Shown piece after piece: positions 1-5,100 of a stretch of DNA of 5,100 nucleotides. Position 1 is the first letter of the stretch; each line of letters starts with the position of its first letter. The DNA is from Acidobacteriota bacterium (lineage in GTDB: Bacteria > Acidobacteriota > Terriglobia > Acidiferrales > UBA7541): positions 1 to 5,100 of the forward strand of contig QHYO01000561.1 in NCBI GenBank assembly GCA_003224135.1. Direction: 5' to 3'. The position numbers and the translations under genes are program-made. The notes under the pieces were generated by a model. It did not search any database. It was not told where the DNA came from and saw only the letters and a program-made list of their open reading frames with translations.

Positions 1-273
1 CAACAATTCCGCGCGCGAAATTCCGTCACTGCTTTCAAGTGCAATCCACTTTGCGCGCGCCATGTACGGCGCGGGAATAATCTTCGGGCGTTCGGTCAAT
101 TCTGCAAACGACTCATCCGAACATTTGAACGAAAGACATACCGGCGCAGGCTCAAGTGGCGCGACCGCAAACATTTTTCCAGCCACTTTAAACACCAGGT
201 CATTGCCCCACTGAATCTGTTCCGTAGCATGGGGAAACGCCAAACAGGTTTTGCGAAGCCACTCGACATCCAT
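1..273 (-). CDS. MmcQ/YjbR family protein (partial, C-terminus beyond the left edge)
   Basis: This gene is absent from simple ORF lists because it runs off the window. Reading the minus strand from ATG at 273-271 gives 91 codons without a stop to base 1. The protein starts MDVEWLRKTC and continues with a pattern typical of MmcQ/YjbR (DUF419) proteins: a short first helix, then FPHATEQIQWGND (residues 13-25), then VFKVAGKMFAV (28-38), and a later PAPYMARAKWIAL stretch (68-79). Known members are about 115-125 residues long and have a double-wing, CyaY-like fold. They are often labelled DNA-binding, but their role is poorly defined. About three quarters of the protein is here. The start lies 36 bases after the stop of the FAD oxidoreductase, so co-transcription is likely. 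The ribosome binding site is weak (GAGAA about 6 bases upstream). I am fairly sure of the family and unsure of the function. Confidence 0.85.
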   Translation of the reverse strand, partial: MDVEWLRKTCLAFPHATEQIQWGNDLVFKVAGKMFAVAPLEPAPVCLSFKCSDESFAELTERPKIIPAPYMARAKWIALESSDGISRAELL

Positions 274-309
274 CGTGTTTCTCGAATCGATCCGGACTCG
301 CAACGTATC

Positions 310-1413
310 CTACGCCGTCAGCAAACCCCATCCAAGCCTCAATCCAGCTCCGGCAATTTCCAGCGCCGAGCCGTTGGCGGCATGTACAGCCAGCAGCCGC
401 TCGAATATTCGCGGCCGCGTGGCCAAAACGCTCATGGCTCGCTGTTGCAAGGGGGTTCCGCCCAACGTGAGCAACAGTTTCGCCATAAATTGCGGTTTGC
501 GCCGCAGACTGCGGTGCGCCGCTTCGTAGCCGCTCAAATCGCCGCGTTCGAGCGCGTCGCTGAGCGCACGAACTTGCTGGAACGCCAGTCCCAAGCCTTC
601 ACCCGTGATCGCATCCACGGTTCCCGAAGCGTCGCCGAGCAGCGCCACGCGTTCTCGCGTCACTCGTCGCAAGACATGGTTGCGAGAAACTGCGCCTCGC
701 TCTTTGTCAATCGTTGCGCCACCCTTCAGTCTACTCGCCAGCTCCGGAAAATCGTTCAACGCTTCATGCATCCTCAGGCGGGAATCGCTTGACATCACCA
801 CCACGCAAACTTCTTCCGCTCCGACGACCGTCACATATGCCTGGGCCCGGGCGCTCCAGTGCACTTCCAGAAGATCCGTCCACGGTTTCACACGGAAATG
901 CCGCCGGAACGCAAATCGGTGCAGCGAGCTTGAATGATTAACCAGTCCGGCCCACTTGCGCATTTGTGAAGCGTGTCCATCAGCGCCGATGATCCACTGC
1001 GCGCGCATCAATTGCCCCGCAACGCGAATCCCATCTCCTTCCAACCCATCGACGCGGGTCTTCCAGAGAAATTCCGCGCCCGCATCAGTCGCGGCCGTTA
1101 GCAACGACTGGTGTAAGTCCGCGCGGCGAATTCCGAGAGCGTGCCCGTGTGGAAATTTTGCCTCGACGTGGGTCTTATTTGCGATGTAGCGGATTCCGCG
1201 AAAGGGAACTCCCGGCAAGCTTTTGGGTTTAACACCGATTGCTCGCAGCGACTCCAGCGTCTCCGGCAACAACCCTTCGCCGCAAACCTTTTCGATGGGA
1301 GGCTGCGCAGCGTCTACCACGGTCACACAAAAATTTTGCGCTCGCAGTGCGACCGCTGCCGCAAGGCCGGCAGGTCCTCCGCCAACAATAATTACCTCCT
1401 TGTGATCCATCAT
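310..1413 (-). CDS. FAD-dependent oxidoreductase, geranylgeranyl-reductase-like (PHBH fold)
   Basis: The 367-residue protein has the three hallmarks of group A flavoprotein oxidoreductases. An N-terminal dinucleotide-binding motif GGGPAG (residues 11-16) follows the first beta strand. A DG-type motif IIGADG lies at 141-146. The GD motif LLGDASGTVDAITGEGLGLA (259-278) contacts the FAD ribityl and pyrophosphate. A KVCGEGLLP segment (43-50) resembles the Cys-Gly motif of geranylgeranyl reductase-like enzymes. The family reduces isoprenoid double bonds or hydroxylates and epoxidises substrates. Related proteins also sit in type III polyketide clusters, but no such partner is visible here, so the substrate is unknown. 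The protein is expected to be cytosolic or loosely membrane-associated. The start is ATG at 1413 or the adjacent ATG at 1410. The frame has no other start before an upstream stop near 1455, and neither ATG has a good ribosome binding site. The gene lies 100 bases after the peptidase stop and 36 bases before the MmcQ-like gene. Confidence 0.88.
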   Translation of the reverse strand: MMDHKEVIIVGGGPAGLAAAVALRAQNFCVTVVDAAQPPIEKVCGEGLLPETLESLRAIGVKPKSLPGVPFRGIRYIANKTHVEAKFPHGHALGIRRADLHQSLLTAATDAGAEFLWKTRVDGLEGDGIRVAGQLMRAQWIIGADGHASQMRKWAGLVNHSSSLHRFAFRRHFRVKPWTDLLEVHWSARAQAYVTVVGAEEVCVVVMSSDSRLRMHEALNDFPELASRLKGGATIDKERGAVSRNHVLRRVTRERVALLGDASGTVDAITGEGLGLAFQQVRALSDALERGDLSGYEAAHRSLRRKPQFMAKLLLTLGGTPLQQRAMSVLATRPRIFERLLAVHAANGSALEIAGAGLRLGWGLLTA

Positions 1414-1513
1414 AGAAAGCGGGGAAGCCCTGGAAACTACGGCGGCTCCGTCCTATCAAACAGATGCAAGGGCGACGCGCGAGGATGCAGCTGCAATCGC
1501 GGAGACGAAAAAT

Positions 1514-3142
1514 TTACATCTTTTGCGTCTCAGCATAGCGCCGGAAAAAAGAGTCCGCCTTCCATTGCGGCCGTTCAGCCGAATTGGCGGTGTCCACCAG
1601 CAAACGCCTGACAAGTTCTTCGTATCGCGCTGCAGACTGCAGATCCACGGGCTGATTTACATCATCGCTTGGAGCGTGATAGCGCTGCGTGAGCCAGTCC
1701 TTGAAAATTGTTGCTTCTGGTGAGTTTGGTTCGTAGAACACGTCCATGATCACTGACGGGATGCCGTGCCGGATAAAATTGTATTGGTCACTTCGCACAA
1801 ACAGATTTCGCAGCGGCTCAGGATCGGCGACCGCCTTCACTCCAAGTGACTTTGCAATGGCGGCGGCCCGGTCGCCCAGCGTCGAATCGTTGATTCCCTG
1901 CACGCGCAGGATTTTCAAGGGCACGATGGGCAAAAACATGTCGATATTGATGTCGGCCACGATGGATTTCGCGTCCACCGTCGGATGCGCCGTAAAATAC
2001 TTCGAACCGAGCAGCCCCTTCTCCTCCGCCGTCACCAGCACAAATAAGATCGATCGCTTCAGTTTTTCGGGATGCTGCTTCAGTGAAGCCGCGATGTCCA
2101 GCGCCGCCGCCGCGCCGCTTCCGTCATCCATCGCGCCGTTGTAGATATTGTCTCCGTTTACCGGCTCGCCGATTCCAATGTGATCGAGGTGCGCAGAAAG
2201 GACCACGTACTCATTTTTCAAGTTCGCTTCTGTGCCTGAAAGCTTCGCGATTACATTCGCCGATTCCAGATTCATCTTCTGAATCGCCTCGCGCGCCTTC
2301 AGAGAAACCCTGAGATCGAAGTGAGGCAGCGGCTTGCGGTCGCGCCCGAGCGCCGCAACTTCGGCGAAGGTATGTCCCGAGCCCGCAAACAACTCCTCCG
2401 CCGACGCGGGATTGAAAACCAGCGAAACTTTCAGTCCCGCGACTTCATTGAATTCCGGATCGGCCAAATCCATCGATGGATGCGCGCGGTTTAACGACAT
2501 GCGAGACCACGGAATGTCCATCGACGCTGGATTTGGAATCACGATCATCCCGATTGCTCCGCGATCCGCGTATCGTTTCCAGCGTTGTCCCAGTCCTCCG
2601 TAATGCGCCGCAAGAGAACCGGGCACGGTTGAAGGCGATCCTGCAAGATACACCACAACTTTTCCCTTCAAGTCGAGATCGGCCAACTCATCGAGTTTGC
2701 TTTCGGGAACCTGCAGGCCGTTACCTGCGAATACCATCGTCGCGTTGATCTCGTCGTCGGATCCTTCCACTCTTGTTGAGAAGTAAGCGTCATCGCCCAG
2801 GGTTACCGGATTCGCTTGCCCATTCAGGGAAAGAAACGCGTAAGAATTGTTTTCGTCAATCTGGCGCTGCACGAATTTTATGTTCTGGTAGTAGCCGTCC
2901 GTTCCCGCCGGCTCAAGCCCAGCGCGCTTGAGTTGTTCCACGACGTAGGCTTCCGCTTTGCGCAAACCCAGGCTTGCGGTTTCGCGCCCTTCCATGCTGT
3001 CATCCGCAAGAACTTTGACGTGGTCCCACCACGATTTGCCGTCGAACAGAAGCTTTGGAACTTTTTGCCCAGCAGCGAAGGTGGCACTGAGCAGCAGAAC
3101 CGAGAGCGCGAGCGAACGCCGAAGGAAAATAGTCTTAGTCAT
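1514..3142 (-). CDS. Secreted M28-family zinc metallopeptidase with PA-like insert
   Basis: This is a 542-residue exported peptidase, numbered from ATG at 3142. A signal peptide is clear: a basic n-region (KTIFLRR), a hydrophobic core LALSVLLLSATF (residues 11-22), and likely cleavage near AAG-Q. A PA-like domain covers about 120-275 (for example KGKVVVYLAGSP at 159-170). The catalytic M28 domain covers about 295-520, and all expected residues are visible: His318 in AHLDH, bridging Asp339 in GAMDDGSG, general base Glu373 and ligand Glu374 in TAEEKGLLGS, Asp401 in INIDM, and His489 in RYHAPSDD. M28 enzymes are mostly co-catalytic two-zinc aminopeptidases or carboxypeptidases, so this one probably trims peptides outside the cytoplasm. 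An in-frame GTG at 3157 would add five residues. I prefer 3142 because it gives a canonical signal peptide, although the upstream GGGT is a weak ribosome binding site. The gene follows the small secreted-protein gene by 65 bases. Confidence 0.93.
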   Translation of the reverse strand: MTKTIFLRRSLALSVLLLSATFAAGQKVPKLLFDGKSWWDHVKVLADDSMEGRETASLGLRKAEAYVVEQLKRAGLEPAGTDGYYQNIKFVQRQIDENNSYAFLSLNGQANPVTLGDDAYFSTRVEGSDDEINATMVFAGNGLQVPESKLDELADLDLKGKVVVYLAGSPSTVPGSLAAHYGGLGQRWKRYADRGAIGMIVIPNPASMDIPWSRMSLNRAHPSMDLADPEFNEVAGLKVSLVFNPASAEELFAGSGHTFAEVAALGRDRKPLPHFDLRVSLKAREAIQKMNLESANVIAKLSGTEANLKNEYVVLSAHLDHIGIGEPVNGDNIYNGAMDDGSGAAAALDIAASLKQHPEKLKRSILFVLVTAEEKGLLGSKYFTAHPTVDAKSIVADINIDMFLPIVPLKILRVQGINDSTLGDRAAAIAKSLGVKAVADPEPLRNLFVRSDQYNFIRHGIPSVIMDVFYEPNSPEATIFKDWLTQRYHAPSDDVNQPVDLQSAARYEELVRRLLVDTANSAERPQWKADSFFRRYAETQKM

Positions 3143-3193
3143 GAGATTAACCCGCACTTTATGGACATACCCTGGTATAGAGCCGCACGGTTT

Positions 3194-3219
3194 CGGGCAA
3201 GACTCAATTATTTTGCCCG
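3194..3219. repeat. Inverted repeat spanning the stop of the secreted-protein gene
   Basis: CGGGCAA (3194-3200) and TTGCCCG (3213-3219) form a perfect 7-base stem around a 12-base AT-rich loop. The TAA stop codon of the small secreted-protein gene (3210-3208 on the minus strand) lies inside the loop. No U-run follows on the minus strand, so this is not a standard intrinsic terminator. It could protect or help process the mRNA between this gene and the peptidase gene, or be coincidental. Confidence 0.35.
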
Positions 3220-3759
3220 GCTGAATTCCACGAACTCACGTCCCGCGTACAACCGATACTTGCCGCTCTCCGCGGCGGCGACCTGGAGGGGTACCGGCCG
3301 CTTGATTTCCGCATCTTTTTGCGACGCCACCCGGAAAATATCGTTGGCCGCCAAATCCAGCACCACGAATTTTCCGCCTTCAATAAATCCGACGCCGTAT
3401 GCGCCAGGCTTCAGCGTTTGCGCGCCAAACTGCAATGTCACTTCCGAAATCAAATACGCCTGATATTTTTCGCGAATTCCTGTCGAGTATCCCGAATTGT
3501 CAACTAGCCCCGCCAGTACGTACAGATCATCGGAGAAATGGACGCCACCGGTATTTCGCATCTGCGCCGGCGCCGTCTGCCCACGAAAAAAGACGGATTC
3601 CGGAAAAAGCTTTGGCTTGATGTCCGACGCCTTCAGCACCGTATCTTTGTCCGGCTTCGGCAAGGCCGATTGGCTGTTCACCGCCGGCGATGCTGCGAGC
3701 AGAAATGTGAAAAGAACCGCGCCGCCAAAACGAAAAAAGTGCTCTCTGTGGTGTCGCAT
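3208..3759 (-). CDS. Small secreted protein of unknown function
   Basis: I do not recognise a named family for this 183-residue protein. A signal peptide is evident: basic and His-rich MRHHREHFFR, hydrophobic core GAVLFTFLLAASPAV (residues 13-27), and likely cleavage around NSQS-A (near 28-32). The mature part has no cysteine and no transmembrane segment. It holds alternating short hydrophobic stretches suggestive of a beta-rich fold: YVLAGLVDNSGYS (80-92), YQAYLISEVTLQFG (99-112), LKPGAYGVGFIEGGKFVVLD (116-135), and a C-terminal GKYRLYAGREFVEF (166-179). The LKPGAYGVGFI stretch loosely recalls the turn-strand element of DUF2911-type proteins, but this is only a resemblance. The start is ATG at 3759 because GGAGG sits four bases upstream. 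An upstream TTG at 3777 would add six residues and overlap that site. The gene is first in the minus-strand series, directly before the M28 peptidase, so a shared envelope role is possible. Confidence 0.82.
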   Translation of the reverse strand: MRHHREHFFRFGGAVLFTFLLAASPAVNSQSALPKPDKDTVLKASDIKPKLFPESVFFRGQTAPAQMRNTGGVHFSDDLYVLAGLVDNSGYSTGIREKYQAYLISEVTLQFGAQTLKPGAYGVGFIEGGKFVVLDLAANDIFRVASQKDAEIKRPVPLQVAAAESGKYRLYAGREFVEFSRAK

Positions 3760-3763
3760 CTTG

Positions 3764-3768
3764 CCTCC
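3764..3768 (-). promoter_or_regulatory. Ribosome binding site that sets the start of the small secreted protein
   Basis: The minus strand reads GGAGG here, followed by four bases (CAAG) and then ATG at 3759-3757. This is the strongest ribosome binding site among the minus-strand genes. It argues against the longer reading that begins at TTG 3777, whose codons would run through this site. Confidence 0.75.
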
Positions 3769-3775
3769 GAATTTC

Positions 3776-3803
3776 AATCTATCGGCTGTAAAGAGTACAT
3801 CAA
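3776..3803 (-). promoter_or_regulatory. Tentative sigma-70-like promoter for the secreted-protein gene
   Basis: On the minus strand TTGATG (3803-3798) and TAGATT (3781-3776) are separated by 16 bases. Each matches four of six consensus positions (TTGACA, TATAAT). The transcript would start only a few bases before the GGAGG at 3768-3764, giving a very short leader. Matches of this quality occur by chance, so this is a weak suggestion. Confidence 0.22.
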
Positions 3804-3808
3804 CTGGT

Positions 3809-3832
3809 TTGCGAAAGCAGGTTTTGTCGCAA
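3809..3832. promoter_or_regulatory. Palindrome in the divergent intergenic region, possible operator
   Basis: TTGCGA (3809-3814) and TCGCAA (3827-3832) are perfect inverted 6-base arms around a 12-base spacer. The half-sites are centred 18 bases apart, close to two helical turns. The palindrome lies near the middle of the 154-base region between the secreted-protein gene and the amidase gene, where a shared regulator could act. No regulator gene is in the window and arms this short can arise by chance. Confidence 0.2.
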
Positions 3833-3899
3833 TGAGCTCTACAAGCGTGTTCCGTGTCGCCCGGATAGTTGTGCTAATGTACGCCCCCTCGTTTTCGAT

Positions 3900-3906
3900 G
3901 GAGGAG
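3900..3906 (+). promoter_or_regulatory. Strong ribosome binding site of the amidase gene
   Basis: GGAGGAG ends seven bases before the ATG at 3914, an ideal Shine-Dalgarno position. This fixes the start so that the protein begins with its twin-arginine signal. An ATG at 3898 overlaps the site but opens only a seven-codon frame ending at 3921, so it is not the gene start. Confidence 0.8.
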
Positions 3907-3913
3907 TTAACGC

Positions 3914-4600
3914 ATGGTTGAACGGCGCGAATTCATAAAGGTGTTCTCAATGGCAGGGCTGAGCGGAACGCTTCTGCCTGGAGTGCTCTGGGCGCAGTCA
4001 GAAGGAAAGGCGGCCATCACCAAAGAAATGATTGATCATGCCGCGAAGATTGCCGGCGTTGCGATCTCAGACGAGTACAAAGCCATGATGCTTGCGAATC
4101 TCAACGATCATGCCAAAGGCTTCAAGGAAATTTTCGAGCTCCATATGGCAAATTCCGTCGAACCTGCGCTCTTGTTCCTGCCAGAGACTTCCGGCGTAGA
4201 TTTCGACGCCCAAAAAGTTCCGATGCGCATGTCGAGCGCGCCTGCGATCGCCGTGTCGAAGAACCCGGAGGAGCTGGCGTTCTTAACTGTTCGTGAACTT
4301 TCGGAGCTGGTGCGCACACGAAAAATTTCCTCGACCTCCTTGACAAACATCTATCTCGACCGCCTGAAACGTTACGATCCGAAATTAAAATTTGTGGTCA
4401 CTCTTACCGAAGAGCGCGCCCTCGCGCAGGCAAAAGAAGCTGACCGTGACATAGCGGCTGGAAAATATCGCGGTCCACTCCACGGCTTGCCGTGGGGCGC
4501 AAAAGATCTCCTCGCCGTAAAAGGCTATCCGACAACATGGGGTGCCGGCGGTTTTGAAAGGCAGGTCATCGAAGAAGAAAGCTCACACTTGGGGCGCTAG
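3914..4600 (+). pseudogene. Tat-exported amidase-signature enzyme, N-terminal fragment (frame broken)
   Basis: This open frame encodes 228 residues before TAG and holds only the first part of an amidase. The N-terminus MVERREFIKVF carries a twin-arginine motif (RREFIK, residues 4-9) and then a hydrophobic stretch to about LWA (25-27), so folded export by Tat is expected. Residues 121-185 contain the N-terminal amidase helices (LAFLTVRELSELVRTRKISS, then a YLDRLKRYDPKL segment). GPLHGLPWGAKDLLAVKG (187-204) contains the catalytic Lys197 of the Lys-Ser-Ser triad (codon 4502-4504). Amidase-signature enzymes hydrolyse amide bonds; GatA is a member, but an exported one is not tRNA amidotransferase. 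After VIEE (218-221) the family pattern is lost: SSHLGR and a stop follow. The expected continuation appears in another frame from 4579. The fragment lacks both catalytic serines and should be inactive. The break may instead be an assembly error, in which case the gene is intact. Confidence 0.85.
4571..4600 (+). other. Disruption point in the amidase gene (deletion with frameshift)
   Basis: The junction lies in the repetitive GAAGAAGAAAG run at 4571-4581. Before it the frame gives VIEE; directly after it, one frame back, comes KLTLGALA. From what I know of this family, about 17 residues normally separate these motifs: a helix and a strand of the form (D/E)ATVV-RLEEAGAVLVA. Their absence, with the frame change, fits loss of about 49-52 bases. 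The exact length cannot be given without a homologue. The original frame then stops at TAG 4598-4600. Confidence 0.72.
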
Positions 4601-5100
4601 CCAATGGCGACCGTTGGTTTGGCGGCATCACTCGCAATCCCTGGAATCCTCGTCAAGGCTCCAGCGGTTCCTCGGCTGGTCCCGCGTCCGCGACCGCTGC
4701 AGGCTGTGTTGCATTCAGCATCGGTTCGGAAACGCTCGGTTCGATTTCGTCACCGTCAACGCGTTGCGGCTGCACCGGCCTGCGTCCCACGTTTGGTTTT
4801 GTTCCACGCACAGGCGCCATGGCCCTTTCCTGGAGCATGGATAAACTCGGGCCCATTTGCAGAAGTGTTGAAGACTGCGCGCTGGTTCTCGACGGGATCT
4901 ACGGTCCCGACGGCAAGGACCGGGCAGTCGTACAGAATGCCGCGTTCAATTGGAATGCCAACCTCGATTGGCGCAGTCTGCGAGTCGGCTACGTGAAAAA
5001 GGATTTCGAGCCCGCGACGGAATCGCAGCAGCCGCAAACCGCGGAAGAAACGACCGCCACGCCCGAAGAGCGCGAAAGGCGAGAGAAGGCGCGCAAACGT
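4579..5100 (+). pseudogene. Amidase-signature enzyme, C-terminal continuation in another frame (runs off the right edge)
   Basis: From 4579 the frame reads KLTLGALANGDRWFGG and then TRNPWNPRQGSSGSSAGPAS, the glycine-serine-rich core of the amidase signature. There is no stop to base 5100 (174 codons). The probable cis-Ser is codon 4669-4671 (in GSSAGP). The nucleophile Ser is codon 4741-4743 (in GSETLGSI), 24 residues later, which is the spacing found in GatA and FAAH. Next come TGLRPTFGFVPRTGAMALSW and SMDKLGPICRSVEDCALVLD, both typical of exported bacterial amidases. Near the end, codons from 5011 encode an unusual Gln/Thr/Glu-rich and then Arg/Lys/Glu-rich stretch (PATESQQPQTAEE, then PEERERREKARKR), probably a variable surface insertion. 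No ribosome binding site or suitable start exists at 4579, so this is the separated second part of the gene at 3914 and not an independent gene. Confidence 0.82.

Noticed and set aside
1..60. GCGCGC-rich repeats near the left edge
   Set aside because: They are explained by Ala/Arg codons of the MmcQ/YjbR-like gene on the minus strand and are not organised repeats.
229..792. Long plus-strand open frame (187 codons) opposite the FAD oxidoreductase
   Set aside because: It is antisense to a gene with clear FAD motifs, is Arg/Gln/Ser-rich without recognisable domains, and is best explained as a shadow of high-GC coding DNA.
1478..1501. Possible terminator between the peptidase and FAD oxidoreductase genes (CGCGA/TCGCG arms around TGCAGCTGCA)
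   Set aside because: The stem is only five bases with an unpaired interior, and no U-run follows on the minus strand. I would not call it a terminator.
2816..3463. Plus-strand open frame (215 codons) covering the peptidase start and the secreted-protein end
   Set aside because: It crosses two well-supported minus-strand genes, including both signal-peptide and C-terminal coding parts, and shows no domain of its own.
3850..3878. Possible plus-strand promoter (TTCCGT, 17 bases, GCTAAT) for the amidase gene
   Set aside because: The -35 element matches the consensus at only about two positions. The -10 match alone is too weak to list as a feature.
4571..4600. Programmed -1 frameshift at GAAGAAAG joining the two amidase frames
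   Set aside because: The site is not a canonical X XXY YYZ heptamer. A frameshifted product would also still lack the roughly 17 core residues between the Lys and Ser motifs, so it would not restore a normal amidase.

Overview
The window looks like ordinary chromosomal DNA of moderate to high GC from a soil-type bacterium, most probably an Acidobacteriota (Terriglobia/Koribacter-like) genome or metagenome bin. I base this on the resemblance, from memory, of the Tat-exported amidase, the secreted M28 peptidase and the small secreted protein to acidobacterial families. No marker gene is present, so the assignment is an inference. I see no rRNA, tRNA, CRISPR, insertion sequence or phage gene, and no stretch over about 155 bases without a gene.

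Layout: four genes lie on the minus strand, read from right to left. They are a small exported protein of unknown function (3759-3208), an exported M28-family zinc peptidase with a PA-like insert (3142-1514), a PHBH-fold FAD-dependent oxidoreductase of the geranylgeranyl-reductase-like group (1413-310), and the N-terminal three quarters of a MmcQ/YjbR-family protein (273 to the left edge). The spacings are 65, 100 and 36 bases and no convincing terminator separates them. The first two and the last two could be separate transcription units or one.

A 154-base divergent intergenic region (3760-3913) separates this block from a plus-strand gene for a Tat-exported amidase-signature enzyme (3914 to the right edge). 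That gene is broken. At about 4571-4580 roughly 50 bases are missing compared with the family pattern. The reading frame then runs into TAG at 4598-4600, while the rest of the amidase continues without a stop in another frame to the window edge. The catalytic Lys lies before the break and both catalytic Ser lie after it. This is either a young pseudogene or an assembly error.

In biological terms the right half encodes proteins for the envelope or periplasm (peptidase, amidase, unknown secreted protein), suggesting hydrolysis of peptides or amides outside the cytoplasm. The left half encodes cytoplasmic functions. I did not find an undescribed system. The most useful observations are the disrupted amidase, the uncharacterised secreted protein beside the peptidase, and a small palindrome in the divergent intergenic region.
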